From contig OX438751.1 in assembly GCA_949316235.1 (NCBI GenBank), forward strand, positions 1,284,413-1,348,412: DNA of 64,000 bases, given 5' to 3'. This DNA is from Oegoconia quadripuncta. Taxonomy: Eukaryota > Arthropoda > Insecta > Lepidoptera > Autostichidae. The notes below the pieces were generated by a model. The model was not told where the DNA came from. It worked only from the letters and a program-made list of their open reading frames with translations, and searched no databases. The translations under genes were made by a program, and so were the position numbers. Of the stretch, positions 10,938 through 19,723 are shown piece by piece (the first letter of the stretch is position 1; each line of letters starts with the position of its first letter).

Positions 10938-11287
10938 TTAGCATAACCAGATACATATTTAATCATAGTACTATTAGGTAATAATACAATATATACACAA
11001 AACTGCTAACACAAATAATATAAACGCATGTACCCTTTTAAGATAAAGATTTTGTACTTTCCTTTAAAATTTAGATTACTAAGATTGTTTTATCGTATTT
11101 TTCTCCATACACTGTACACACAACGAATGGCAGCCGCGTCATACCAAGTCGGCCATTTTTGAGAGACAGTGGTACTACCCTCCCGCAATACAGTATTTTT
11201 ACTAGTGCGGAGGTTAGTTTGTCATTGTTTTTCACTGCTAATAAGTGCTAATTGCTAATTGCTAATAATAATTATAATATTTCATGC
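10938..11287 (+). repeat. 350-bp interspersed repeat, copy 1
   Basis: From 'attagcataaccagatacata' to the (GCTAATT)n-like end, this stretch is nearly the same as 62838-62857 plus 63014-63345. There is no terminal inverted repeat or coding capacity. It contains 'gcgtcataccaagtcgg' and 'actaccctcccgcaatacag'. Copy 1 runs directly into the minisatellite. The class is unknown; it could be a retrotransposon 3' or 5' UTR. Confidence 0.7.
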
Positions 11288-12330
11288 AAATCCGTTCGTC
11301 CGTTTCGCCGTGATTGAATATCCAAACATTCGCATATATAATATTAGTTACATGTCTTAGTCCAGGGTATATATTTCCTATGTCTTATTCTAGGGTACAT
11401 TCTACCTATATACAAGTGTCATTAAAATCCGTTCGTCCGTTTCGCCGTGATTGAATATCCAAACATTCGCATACATAATATTAGTTACATGTCTTAGTCC
11501 AGGGTATATATTTCCTATGTCTTATTCCAGGGTACATTCTACCTATATACAAGTGTCATTAAAATCCGTTCGTCCGTTTCGCCGTGATTGAATATCCAAA
11601 CATTCGCATACATAATATTAGTTACATGTCTTAGTCCAGGGTATATATTTCCTATGTCTTATTCCAGGGTACATTCTACCTATATACAAGTGTCATTAAA
11701 ATCCGTTCGTCCGTTTCGCCGTGATTGAATATCCAAACATTCGCATACATAATATTAGTTACATGTCTTAGTCCAGGGTATATATTTCCTATGTCTTATT
11801 CCAGGGTACATTCTACCTATATACAAGTGTCATTAAAATCCGTTCGTCCGTTTCGCCGTGATTGAATATCCAAACATTCGCATACATAATATTAGTTACA
11901 TGTCTTAGTCCAGGGTATATATTTCCTATGTCTTATTCCAGGGTACATTCTACCTATATACAAGTGTCATTAAAATCCGTTCGTCCGTTTCGCCGTGATT
12001 GAATATCCAAACATTCGCATACATAATATTAGTTACATGTCTTAGTCCAGGGTATATATTTCCTATGTCTTATTCCAGGGTACATTCTACCTATATACAA
12101 GTGTCATTAAAATCCGTTCGTCCGTTTCGCCGTGATTGAATATCCAAACATTCGCATACATAATATTAGTTACATGTCTTAGTCCAGGGTATATATTTCC
12201 TATGTCTTATTCCAGGGTACATTCTACCTATATACAAGTGTCATTAAAATCCGTTCGTCCGTTTCGCCGTGATTGAGCAATAAACAAACATCCAAACTTT
12301 CGCATTTTTAGATATTGCTTGTTTCTAAAT
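11288..12330 (+). repeat. 137-bp tandem minisatellite (7 full units plus a partial)
   Basis: The anchor TCCGTTCGTCCGTTTCGCCG occurs at 11291, 11428, 11565, 11702, 11839, 11976, 12113 and 12250, exactly 137 bp apart each time. Units are virtually identical; the first differs at a few positions (CATATATA for CATACATA, TTCTAGG for TTCCAGG). The last copy departs after 'gtgattga' into 'gcaataaacaaacatccaaactttcgca', which is the intact 3' tail of a SINE/RTE repeat (compare 57050-57145 and 62040-62130). The unit is therefore an amplified piece of that tail. Uniformity of length and sequence suggests recent unequal exchange or gene conversion. Confidence 0.95.
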
Positions 12331-12349
12331 AAAATACTTACAAGGTATT

Positions 12350-12629
12350 TGACGACCTGTTTGGTGTAGTGGTTAGCAACTCTGACCACTATACCAAAAG
12401 GTTGCGGGTTCGAATCGCGCTAGGGGCATACGTTTGTGTGATGAATACGGACATGTGTACCCGAGTTATGGATGTTTTCATTTATAATAAGTATTTATTT
12501 ACAAACAAAAATATTTATGTATTATATCCACCATCTGGTATCCACAACACAAGCATATAGTTGCTTACTGTGGAACTAGATGGCGCTGTGTGTATGTCTA
12601 AGGATATTTATTTATTTATTTATTATTAG
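12350..12629 (+). mobile_element. tRNA-headed SINE, family A, complete copy
   Basis: 280-bp element with a tRNA-like head: an A-box-like GGTGTAGTGGTTAGCAACTC and a B-box-like GGTTCGAATC. These are RNA polymerase III promoter elements. The body ends 'gaactagatggcgctgtg' and a (TTTA)n tail. It is flanked by the 10-bp target duplication ACAAGGTATT (12340-12349 and 12630-12639). Other copies: 39566-40290 (split) and 42197-42475 (inverted). Confidence 0.85.
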
Positions 12630-12639
12630 ACAAGGTATT

Positions 12640-13270
12640 AACAAATTCATAATCTGATAATCTAATTAGAATCCATTTTTAGATATTCTCATTCGTCAAA
12701 GCCTCGTGGCTCATATTTTTATAGGGAAACGAAATACACTACTTAATCCGACAATTATTTATAACAAGTATCGTACTTAAAAAGCACAGAAGTCTTCCAT
12801 ATAGCACTGAAATTACTAACAAGAGACGAAACGATATAGTTTGCCCTAACAACGCAGGAACAAAACATGCATTTTCATCTAGATTTTACGTGTTCCTAGG
12901 ACCACTTCTTTATAATAGATTTAAATGCAAAAATTGCCATGTACCACCTTACCTACAGTCATAATAAGAAATTACTACAAGATTTTCTTCAAAATTTGAC
13001 CTACGAGGATACAGAGAAGTTATTGACTGTCTTGAAGTAATCTTTAAGCACAGATTTATTCTGCATATCTACTTTATTTATAGATTTTTAGCTTATATCT
13101 ATATGATTATATTATTTTTAGTCATAGAAGCCCTAGCTTCGCCTGAAACACAGGATTTTCCTAGTTCAGGCACTAGTGTTACAGTTGCAATTAAGTATTA
13201 TTATGTAGATTTTATGTTTTAATTACCATAAGAATTAATAAATATATATTTGAATTTGAATTTGAATCCT
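12640..13270 (+). mobile_element. Probable non-LTR retrotransposon 3' end
   Basis: The last 160 bases (13110-13267) contain 'gcctgaaacacaggattttcctagttcaggc', a stem-forming segment, then 'aataaatatat' and a (TTTGAA)n simple-repeat end. This is the architecture of a LINE 3' UTR. The upstream part is unassigned AT-rich DNA with no coding frame. Confidence 0.4.
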
Positions 13271-13436
13271 TAGCAGACCAAAAGGTCTGCTAATATTTTT
13301 AAACACCAGTGAAAACTTTACAGTTAAAAGTAAATATATCTACATTATAATCACTAAAGATTGGCGGCGATTTCGAAGTAAATGCTATGTACGGAAGCCT
13401 CAAGACACGATTCCCACTCGAACTTGACTGGTTTTA

Positions 13437-13442
13437 TTATCA
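13437..13442 (+). promoter_or_regulatory. GATA-like box upstream of SDR 2
   Basis: TTATCA lies 84 bp before the SDR 2 ATG, the same distance as the CTTATC boxes of its paralogues. It is a weaker match (TGATAA on the reverse strand). A conserved 5' UTR stretch 'ttagtcgtagt' precedes the ATG. Confidence 0.35.
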
Positions 13443-13525
13443 TTGCTATCGTACCACATTATAAGCAATATTCTACAAATAATTATCATCATTTTAAGTT
13501 TCTTAGTCGTAGTCAATACACGAAA

Positions 13526-14296
13526 ATGAATTTCGATGGTAAAGTAGTTCTCGTCACTGGGGCGAGTTCGGGCATAGGAGCCGCAATCGCGATAAAATTT
13601 TCAGAAGAACGCGCCAAAGTTGCGATCGTTGGGAGAAATAAAGAAAAACTCCAAAACACCTTTGAACTATGTCAGAAAAGCGGTGGACAACCTTTGCTTA
13701 TAGTTGCCGATGTGTCCAAAGACGATGACGCGACAAGGCTAGTGAATGATACGATCAAACACTTCGGAAAATTAGACGTGCTGGTGAATAATGCTGGAAT
13801 CGGTGGCGTTGCTGAAATTGGGACTAGTAATGTGATGCAAGTCTATGATCATGTGCTTGCTACTAACCTCCGAGCTGCTGTTTTCATCACCAATATTTCA
13901 GTACCACATCTTATCAAAAGTAAGGGCAATATCATCAACATTTCAAGCATAATGTCAACAATGCCTTCAAATATGTTTATTTATTGCACCTCCAAAGCTG
14001 CCTTAGATCATTTCACGAGATGTGTGGCCTTAGAACTAGCACCTAAAGGCATCCGCGTGAACTGTGTGAATCCAGGTCCAGTCAGAACGGATATTGTTGA
14101 AAATATGGGCATAAGTAAAGAATATGCATCTGCTGCGTGGGAATCGGCGAAGACAATGACAGCACTGGGTAGGGTGTCAGAATCTGAAGAGATTGCAGAC
14201 CTAGTGTTGTACCTAGCCAGTGACAAAGCAAGAGGTATTACAGGTTCATGTTGTATTTCTGATAACGGTAGTCTGTTAAAACGCTATGATCCCTAA
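13526..14296 (+). CDS. Short-chain dehydrogenase/reductase (SDR 2)
   Basis: 256-residue intronless classical SDR. Seen: TGASSGIG 11-18, Arg37, Asp62, NNAG 88-91, Asn114, Ser140/141, Tyr153, Lys157 and PGPVRTDI around 183-190. The frame is open further upstream, but homology to the paralogues begins exactly at MNFDGKVV, with AAAATG context, so I take 13526. Gly29, invariant in the others, is Arg. AATAAA is at 14330-14335, 34 bases after the stop. The C-terminus ends LLKRYDP. It is closest to SDR 5 in the PS-MFIY catalytic-loop region. Likely NADP(H)-dependent and cytosolic (no signal peptide or membrane segment). Substrate unknown. Confidence 0.95.
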   Translation: MNFDGKVVLVTGASSGIGAAIAIKFSEERAKVAIVGRNKEKLQNTFELCQKSGGQPLLIVADVSKDDDATRLVNDTIKHFGKLDVLVNNAGIGGVAEIGTSNVMQVYDHVLATNLRAAVFITNISVPHLIKSKGNIINISSIMSTMPSNMFIYCTSKAALDHFTRCVALELAPKGIRVNCVNPGPVRTDIVENMGISKEYASAAWESAKTMTALGRVSESEEIADLVLYLASDKARGITGSCCISDNGSLLKRYDP

Positions 14297-14422
14297 TCTC
14301 AAAATGCATTATGACTTAATCCATGCTTAAATAAATGAATTAGATTGAATTTATTCGTTGTTATTGTATTGTGTTGCTGTTGCATTTGAATTTTGTTTAA
14401 ACATTTTTTTTATAAAACGCAT

Positions 14423-14544
14423 AGGAATAGTCGACCGCACGTCATGCGTAATACTGCTATTAAAAGCTGAGTTCCCGTAAGGCACTCTTGACCGGAGAGT
14501 CCGAAAGTTAAAGTATTACGTCTGATGTGCGGTCTACCGATCCT
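14423..14544. mobile_element. Hairpin MITE (about 122 bp)
   Basis: The arm AGGAATAGTCGACCGCACGT... (14423-14455) pairs with its reverse-complement partner at 14511-14544 (AGGATCGGTAGACCGCACAT...). Arms are about 33 nt with several mismatches and a loop of roughly 55 nt. It has no coding capacity and sits just past the SDR 2 polyadenylation signal. No clear target duplication was seen, so an alternative is a noncoding hairpin unrelated to transposition. Confidence 0.5.
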
Positions 14545-15844
14545 GTTTTGAAATTATTTCGTCGACACTATCATTTGAAACCATCTCGATGGGGCCCATC
14601 ACCCCATCTCCCAATTATTTGTTGTTAAGGGTGACAAAATGGCTGCTAGCGACTACCATATTGGATTTTCATGATGATATACCCTATGATAGTTCCCTTT
14701 CGTATTAAATTTTTAACCTCTAACGTGACCTTTTTGCATTCCTCTGGCTACACTCTTTGTAGAGGGGGAGAAGGAAATTTAAATGCATTTGGGGCCCAAT
14801 AAGCGACGTTTAGTTATACCGCTGTTGATCCTGGCGAACAGGAGTTGCAATAGGAGGGTGTGGAGGTGGGTCAGCATACCCTATGATATTCCCAGGACCA
14901 GTACGAATCCATCGACATCTCATTTATCCAAATCTACTGAGGCGTTTAGACCGTACTTAGTTGGACATATTACACTCCTTTTGTGGGGTAAACATATTAT
15001 TATAAGCTTGCGAGGGGCAGTAAAGTCGACCTGGGGTTGCATGCCAACGGTAGTTGGAGGTGATGAGGTGTATAAGAATTGGGCGCCGTGAGAGTAGCAG
15101 GGTCATGGTCTTTGTACCTCTTAGTCCAGCAGACTTGTACAGGGGATGTCGTTGAATAAACAACGGAATAAACTGCAATTCCGTTTTATTGAGCACTCAC
15201 ACGTTATTATTTTTAGAATATAATATTATTTGAGAATAAAAAGTATTATGTGGTAGAATAAAAATATAGCCCGGGCACCATGACCTCGTCGTAACAGTTC
15301 CGGAAAACGACTCCCATCTATTTTAGAAACAATCTAGAATTCCGAATTTCGAATCAAATTCGAAAAAAGTAAAAAACAAATAGCATCGAAAAGACAAAAA
15401 GAGGTCGAAGTTGAACGCCTCGTCACAAGCTTAGCAGATATTTCTTCCGAGAGACAGTCAGCGTGACAATGCATTTGTGGCACTATCTCTGGTAGCGTCG
15501 AGATGTCATGTACGAGGAATATGTAGGAGTATGAGGAAGATAACCTTATTTTGTATTCATCATCAATAGCCTTACACAGCCCCACAGCTGGACACAGCTT
15601 CCTCTCACTGGAAGAGGGTAAGGTTCATAATCCAACACGGGACCCAGTGCGGATTGATGTATTTGTTTCAAATATGAGTACCTTGTATTAATTTAATTGA
15701 ATTATTTGTTTAAACTTTATCGAAGCAAAAATTTTATCAATATAATCTTATCATATCAGTACTTAGACTACGATATTATAGCGTTGTAGTAGAAGTCATT
15801 ATTATATTCATTTTATATCTGTAAGCCGTAGTGAACAAGCGACA
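14545..15844. other. SDR 2-SDR 3 intergenic DNA with dispersed-repeat fragments
   Basis: A comparatively GC-rich block at 14560-15140 looks like a mobile-element fragment but has no frame I can assign. 15590-15660 is the dispersed repeat shared with 4180-4275. The last 100 bases are the SDR 3 promoter. Confidence 0.4.
15747..15752 (+). promoter_or_regulatory. GATA-type box upstream of SDR 3
   Basis: CTTATC followed by ATATCAGT lies 93 bp before the ATG. The surrounding 'tatcaatataatcttatca' is shared with SDR 4 at the same spacing, and so is 'attttatatctg' about 30 bp before the ATG, which could act as a TATA-like element. Confidence 0.5.
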
Positions 15845-16609
15845 ATGAGTTTCGATGGTAAAGTAGTTTTAGTGACTGGAGCCAGTTCAGGCATCGGCGC
15901 CGCAATTGCAATAAAATTCTCGCAAGAAGGGGCTAAAGTAGCAATCGTCGGGAGGAACCAGGAAAAGCTCAAAAATATCTTTGAATTATGCGAGAAAGGT
16001 GGTGGGCAACCTTTCTTAATCGCAGCAGATGTGTCTAAGGACGACGATGCTACAAGATTAGTAAACGATACCATCAAACACTTTGGAAAATTGGATATTC
16101 TGGTGAACAATGCCGGAATTGGTAGCGTAACCCCTCTTGGAAATGATAAAACGATGCAAGCCTTTGATCAGGTAATGGCGACAAACCTTCGGGCTGCTGT
16201 TTACATCACCAATCTTTCCGTGCCACATCTTCTAAAGACTAAAGGTAATGTCATCAACATATCAAGTATAGCAGGAATGTCACCTTCAAGTATGTTCATT
16301 TATAGCACTTCAAAGGCTGGTTTGGATCATTTCACAAGATGTGTAGCCTTGGAATTGGCACCTAAAGGTGTTCGCGTAAACTGTGTAAATCCAGGTCCAG
16401 TGTACACGGATATTGCTGAAAATATGGGTGCAAGTAAAGAACAAGCTGCACTTGCTTGGGAATCAATGGAGAATGCAACACCGCTGAAAAGAGTGTCTGA
16501 CCCCGAAGAGATTGCAGATCTGGTTCTGTTTCTGGCTAGTGACAAGGCCAGGAGTATTACTGGTTCATGCTATGTTTCTGATAATGGATATCTGTTGAAA
16601 GGCGCTTAA
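15845..16609 (+). CDS. Short-chain dehydrogenase/reductase (SDR 3)
   Basis: 254-residue intronless classical SDR. Rossmann motif TGASSGIG 11-18, NADPH-type GRN 36-38, Asp62, NNAG 88-91, Asn114, Ser140/141, Tyr153-x3-Lys157 and NPGPVYTDI 182-190 are all intact. The ATG (context GACAATGAG) is where homology with SDR 4, 5 and 6 starts, and it is preceded by a shared leader 'gtagtgaacaagcgaca'. Closest paralogue is SDR 4: the first 90 residues differ at only five positions, whereas residues 92-104 and 189-216 differ heavily. No canonical AATAAA lies close to the stop. Expected to be a cytosolic reductase or dehydrogenase; no substrate can be assigned. Confidence 0.96.
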   Translation: MSFDGKVVLVTGASSGIGAAIAIKFSQEGAKVAIVGRNQEKLKNIFELCEKGGGQPFLIAADVSKDDDATRLVNDTIKHFGKLDILVNNAGIGSVTPLGNDKTMQAFDQVMATNLRAAVYITNLSVPHLLKTKGNVINISSIAGMSPSSMFIYSTSKAGLDHFTRCVALELAPKGVRVNCVNPGPVYTDIAENMGASKEQAALAWESMENATPLKRVSDPEEIADLVLFLASDKARSITGSCYVSDNGYLLKGA

Positions 16610-18061
16610 TCATAATTTTTATTAATGATTAGTTAGAAAAGAGTTTTCAGGTGTATTTTCTTCTGTGGATTTTAATGATATCAATCATAATTTTTATTGA
16701 ATATACCAAAAAAGTTCCAAGTTGTATGTAAATTTTAGTGCAGATAATGGCAGTGAGTAAATGGTTTTTTGATTCATTATATCTTTTTATGGTTTTATTA
16801 AAAGAAAGTATCAACACCATCATCATAAAAATCTATACAAGCCTGCATAATACAAGTTTTCTCCAGAAATCGTGAATGTTTTCGTTAAATTTTTATTTAT
16901 ACTTACCAAATTCGACAATAAACAAATTAGTACCATTTAAATATATTTATAATTTACTCTCGACTCGACTAAGTCACCTTCATATCTTTCTAGTCATTGA
17001 TATCGAAATAATTAGCATCAGCTTTCCTCTTTCCTAACGGCCCACCACACTCATAATCATAATCATTATTGCTTTCCATGGTTATATAGGTCTTAATTTT
17101 AAAAATCTGGACAGTACATGGAAACCCTGTTAGGACACGTCAACAAAAATTTATATAATATCATTGTAATTATGTAAGTGTAAGACTTAATTGCACACAC
17201 ACTACCATGACCGTTTGAAATGCGACAGGGCCTAACTGCGACAGGACCGAAAAAACTAAGTACTACCAAATTTGCGTAGGTATTGTTGCACAAAATACTA
17301 GCTTTTGCCCGTGACTTCGTTCGTGTGGATTTAGGTGGTCGCGTAAAATCATTACCCTTCGTCTGCCGCATCTGGTATAATGTAGCCTATATCCCTTTCC
17401 ATGGTCCCATTTATCTCGCTCTACACAGGGTGGAAACTAATAACAATTTACGACGAGTAATCGTTATTTATGTTTCGTATTCGGTTGTCAATACTAAAGA
17501 GAAAAATACATAGATAAAAGTTAAAATCGTAATGGAACAGAAGGACATCGCGTTCGCCCAGATAGAACTTTGTACAAAGCAAAAAACATTTCAAACTTTG
17601 ACAAAGTAGTTCTGGATGAAACATATCACAACTTAATTTGGGATGTGCATCTTTAAAAGATTAAAACGTATTCCTCATGTTCCTGGTTTTGATTTTATTA
17701 TAATTAAACTGTTATAAATTGATGAAATATAATAATATAAATGAAATAATAGTAACTAACATAGATAATTCATGATAGCTTTTCAACATCGCCCCCAGCC
17801 CTAGGTTTGTTACTTTAGCATCTGACACAGGGATCAAGCTATATTCTATCCCTCTTATTCATAAAAATTTACAAACGCTTTATAAGCCTCTTTTAGTTAA
17901 AGTATGTTTTGTCACTTTCCTTCATTACGATATTTCCTTATGAACGACAGAGACAAAACATACGGTATGACTGTGGTAAATAAACTTACATAAATATAAA
18001 TACTCTAATTTATAAATAAACTTTATAAATAATACTTAATTTCGAAATAAATTTCATAACA
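16610..18061. other. SDR 3-SDR 4 intergenic DNA
   Basis: The SDR 3 3' UTR resembles that of SDR 4 ('tgtattttctt.tgtgg.ttttaat'). 17290-17400 contains 'ctagcttttgcccgtgacttcgttcgtgtggattta', a common tail of RTE-related SINEs that I recognise. The rest is AT-rich with no gene. Confidence 0.45.
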
Positions 18062-18225
18062 ATATGGATGTCGATGAATTGAAAGGACGAGAAAGACCAC
18101 GGAAAAGATAGATGAATTTGTGAAGAATGATATGAACGAAAGGGACGTGAATGATGTGGAAACGGCTGATAGAGGAGATTGTAAGGAAAAGTCATATTGC
18201 GCCGACCCCAAATACACTTGGGTGA
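18062..18225 (+). pseudogene. RTE-type reverse transcriptase C-terminal relic
   Basis: The plus strand reads, with frameshifts and stops, GRERPRKR, a W/F-containing helix and CADPKYTWVRP. This is the familiar basic C-terminus with the 'C-ADP' end of insect RTE reverse transcriptases. About 50 codons survive. It lies immediately upstream of SDR 4. Confidence 0.6.
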
Positions 18226-18386
18226 GACCAAGAACAAAGTTTCATAACAATAACTGAGAAACACATCTCACAATTCTAATGCTCCTATTAAAGTTTTCCA
18301 TTATAACAGTAAGTGTTTTGCGCTTCAGGGTTATTGTAATTAAAATAATATTAACTTTATCAATACGAAAATGTAATCAATATAAT

Positions 18387-18392
18387 CTTATC
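18387..18392 (+). promoter_or_regulatory. GATA-type box upstream of SDR 4
   Basis: CTTATC inside 'caatataatcttatcaca' lies 96 bp before the ATG and aligns with the SDR 3 box. About 130 bp of upstream sequence aligns between the two genes. Confidence 0.5.
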
Positions 18393-18487
18393 ACATTAGT
18401 AACTACTGGACTATGACATTACAATTTTCTAGTAACAGTCATCATTATGTTCATTTTATATCTGAAAGTCTTAGTGAACAAGCGACA

Positions 18488-19258
18488 ATGAGTTTCGATA
18501 GTAAAGTAGTTCTTGTTACTGGAGCGAGTTCAGGCATCGGCGCTGCAATTGCAATAAAATTCTCACAAGAAGGGGCTAAAGTAGCAATCGTCGGGAGGAA
18601 CCAAGAAAAGCTCAAAAATACCTTTGAATTATGTGAGAAAGCTGGCGGGCAACCTTTCCTAATCGCTGCCGATGTGTCTAAAGACGACGATGTTACAAGA
18701 CTAGTGAACGATACCATCAAACACTTCGGAAAACTGGATGTGCTGGTGAACAATGCCGGAATCGTTACTTTTACCTCTATTGTAGATGAAAATGTGATGC
18801 AAGACTTTGATCAGGTAATGGCTACCAACCTCCGATCAGCCGTTTACATCACCAATCTTTCCGTGCCACATCTTCTAAAGACTAAAGGTAATGTCATCAA
18901 CATATCAAGTATAGCGGGAATATCTCCTTCAAATATGTTCATTTATAGCACATCAAAGGCTGGTTTAGATCATTTCACAAGATGTGTGGCCTTGGAGTTG
19001 GCACCTAAAGGAGTTCGAGTGAATAGTGTGAACCCAGGTCCAGTGCGCACGGATGCTCTGGAAAATATGGGTATGACTAAAGAACAATCGGGATTAGTTT
19101 GGGAATCAGCGAAATCAGGTACAGCTCTAGATAGAGTATCTGACTCTGAGGAAATTGCTGATCTGGTTTTATTCCTGGCTAGTGATAAGGCGAGGGGTAT
19201 TACTGGCTCATGCTATATTTCTGACAATGGCTGCCTATTGAAAGGCATTCAATCATAA
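18488..19258 (+). CDS. Short-chain dehydrogenase/reductase (SDR 4)
   Basis: 256-residue intronless classical SDR with TGASSGIG 11-18, Arg37, Asp62, NNAG 88-91, Asn114, Ser140/141, Tyr153 and Lys157 intact. The start is chosen at MSFDSKVV because homology and the shared leader 'agtgaacaagcgaca' end there; the open frame continues 25 codons upstream without conservation. It appears to be the product of a duplication of about 2.64 kb with SDR 3, since promoter, body and 3' UTR all align. Its substrate loops (92-104, 187-216) have diverged. AATAAA is at 19318-19323. C-terminus LLKGIQS. Substrate unknown. Confidence 0.96.
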   Translation: MSFDSKVVLVTGASSGIGAAIAIKFSQEGAKVAIVGRNQEKLKNTFELCEKAGGQPFLIAADVSKDDDVTRLVNDTIKHFGKLDVLVNNAGIVTFTSIVDENVMQDFDQVMATNLRSAVYITNLSVPHLLKTKGNVINISSIAGISPSNMFIYSTSKAGLDHFTRCVALELAPKGVRVNSVNPGPVRTDALENMGMTKEQSGLVWESAKSGTALDRVSDSEEIADLVLFLASDKARGITGSCYISDNGCLLKGIQS

Positions 19259-19488
19259 TATTTATTAATGTAGAAAGGAGTATTCAGTTGTATTTTCTTA
19301 TGTGGGTTTTAATACTAAATAAAGGTTTTGAATTGAAATGTTTTTATTTAAATATACACTTAGCAACATATGATGGCCACAATGTGTGAATGACAAGATG
19401 TTCATATTTCATAATGTAGATAATTCAGAGCCAAAGAAATTACTTTAGAAAATAACAATTATTACATTTCCAACCGCCAATTATTTTA

Positions 19489-19712
19489 CAACCGCCTTTG
19501 TGGCTCAATGTAAACTACATGTGCATGCATGCATGCATGTGCAATGTTAATAGCATTGTTGTGTTCCGGTTGTCAGAGATAAGATAGCCAGTCCCCCATG
19601 CAAATGTGTTGGGGTTTCCGGGTCAGTACGCTTCCACCTTCGATCTCATCTTTAATTAACATCAGGTGTGATTGAAATCAAGTACCAACCCGTTGTGCAT
19701 AAAAAAAATGAA
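19489..19712 (+). mobile_element. tRNA-headed SINE, family B, internally deleted
   Basis: It begins 'ccgcctttgtggctcaatgtaaact', loses the B-box and the middle of the element to a (GCAT)n run at 19524-19540, then resumes at 'caatgttaatagcattg' through to 'cccgttgtgcataaaaaaaa'. The mariner element starts 12 bp after its poly(A). Confidence 0.75.
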
Positions 19713-19723
19713 AATTTGTTATA

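Noticed and set aside
11288..12330. CRISPR-like array
   Set aside because: Units are contiguous 137-bp tandem repeats with no unique spacers, in insect DNA.
12350..12450. Apparent tRNA gene (A-box and GGTTCGAATC B-box)
   Set aside because: The tRNA-like part continues into a repeated body with a simple-repeat tail and target duplication, and several copies exist. It is a SINE head. The same applies at 30430, 40000, 42420, 56900, 57340 and 58130.
13382..13525. N-terminal extensions of SDR 2, 4, 7 and 8 (open frames upstream of the chosen ATGs)
   Set aside because: The extensions are unrelated to one another and absent from the other paralogues, while the leaders just before the chosen ATGs are conserved as noncoding DNA.
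15808..16110. Antisense open frames across the SDR genes (for example 15808-16110, 18451-18753, 27497-27832)
   Set aside because: The same antisense frames recur in each paralogue because the sense codons are conserved. They show no domain and no independent signals.
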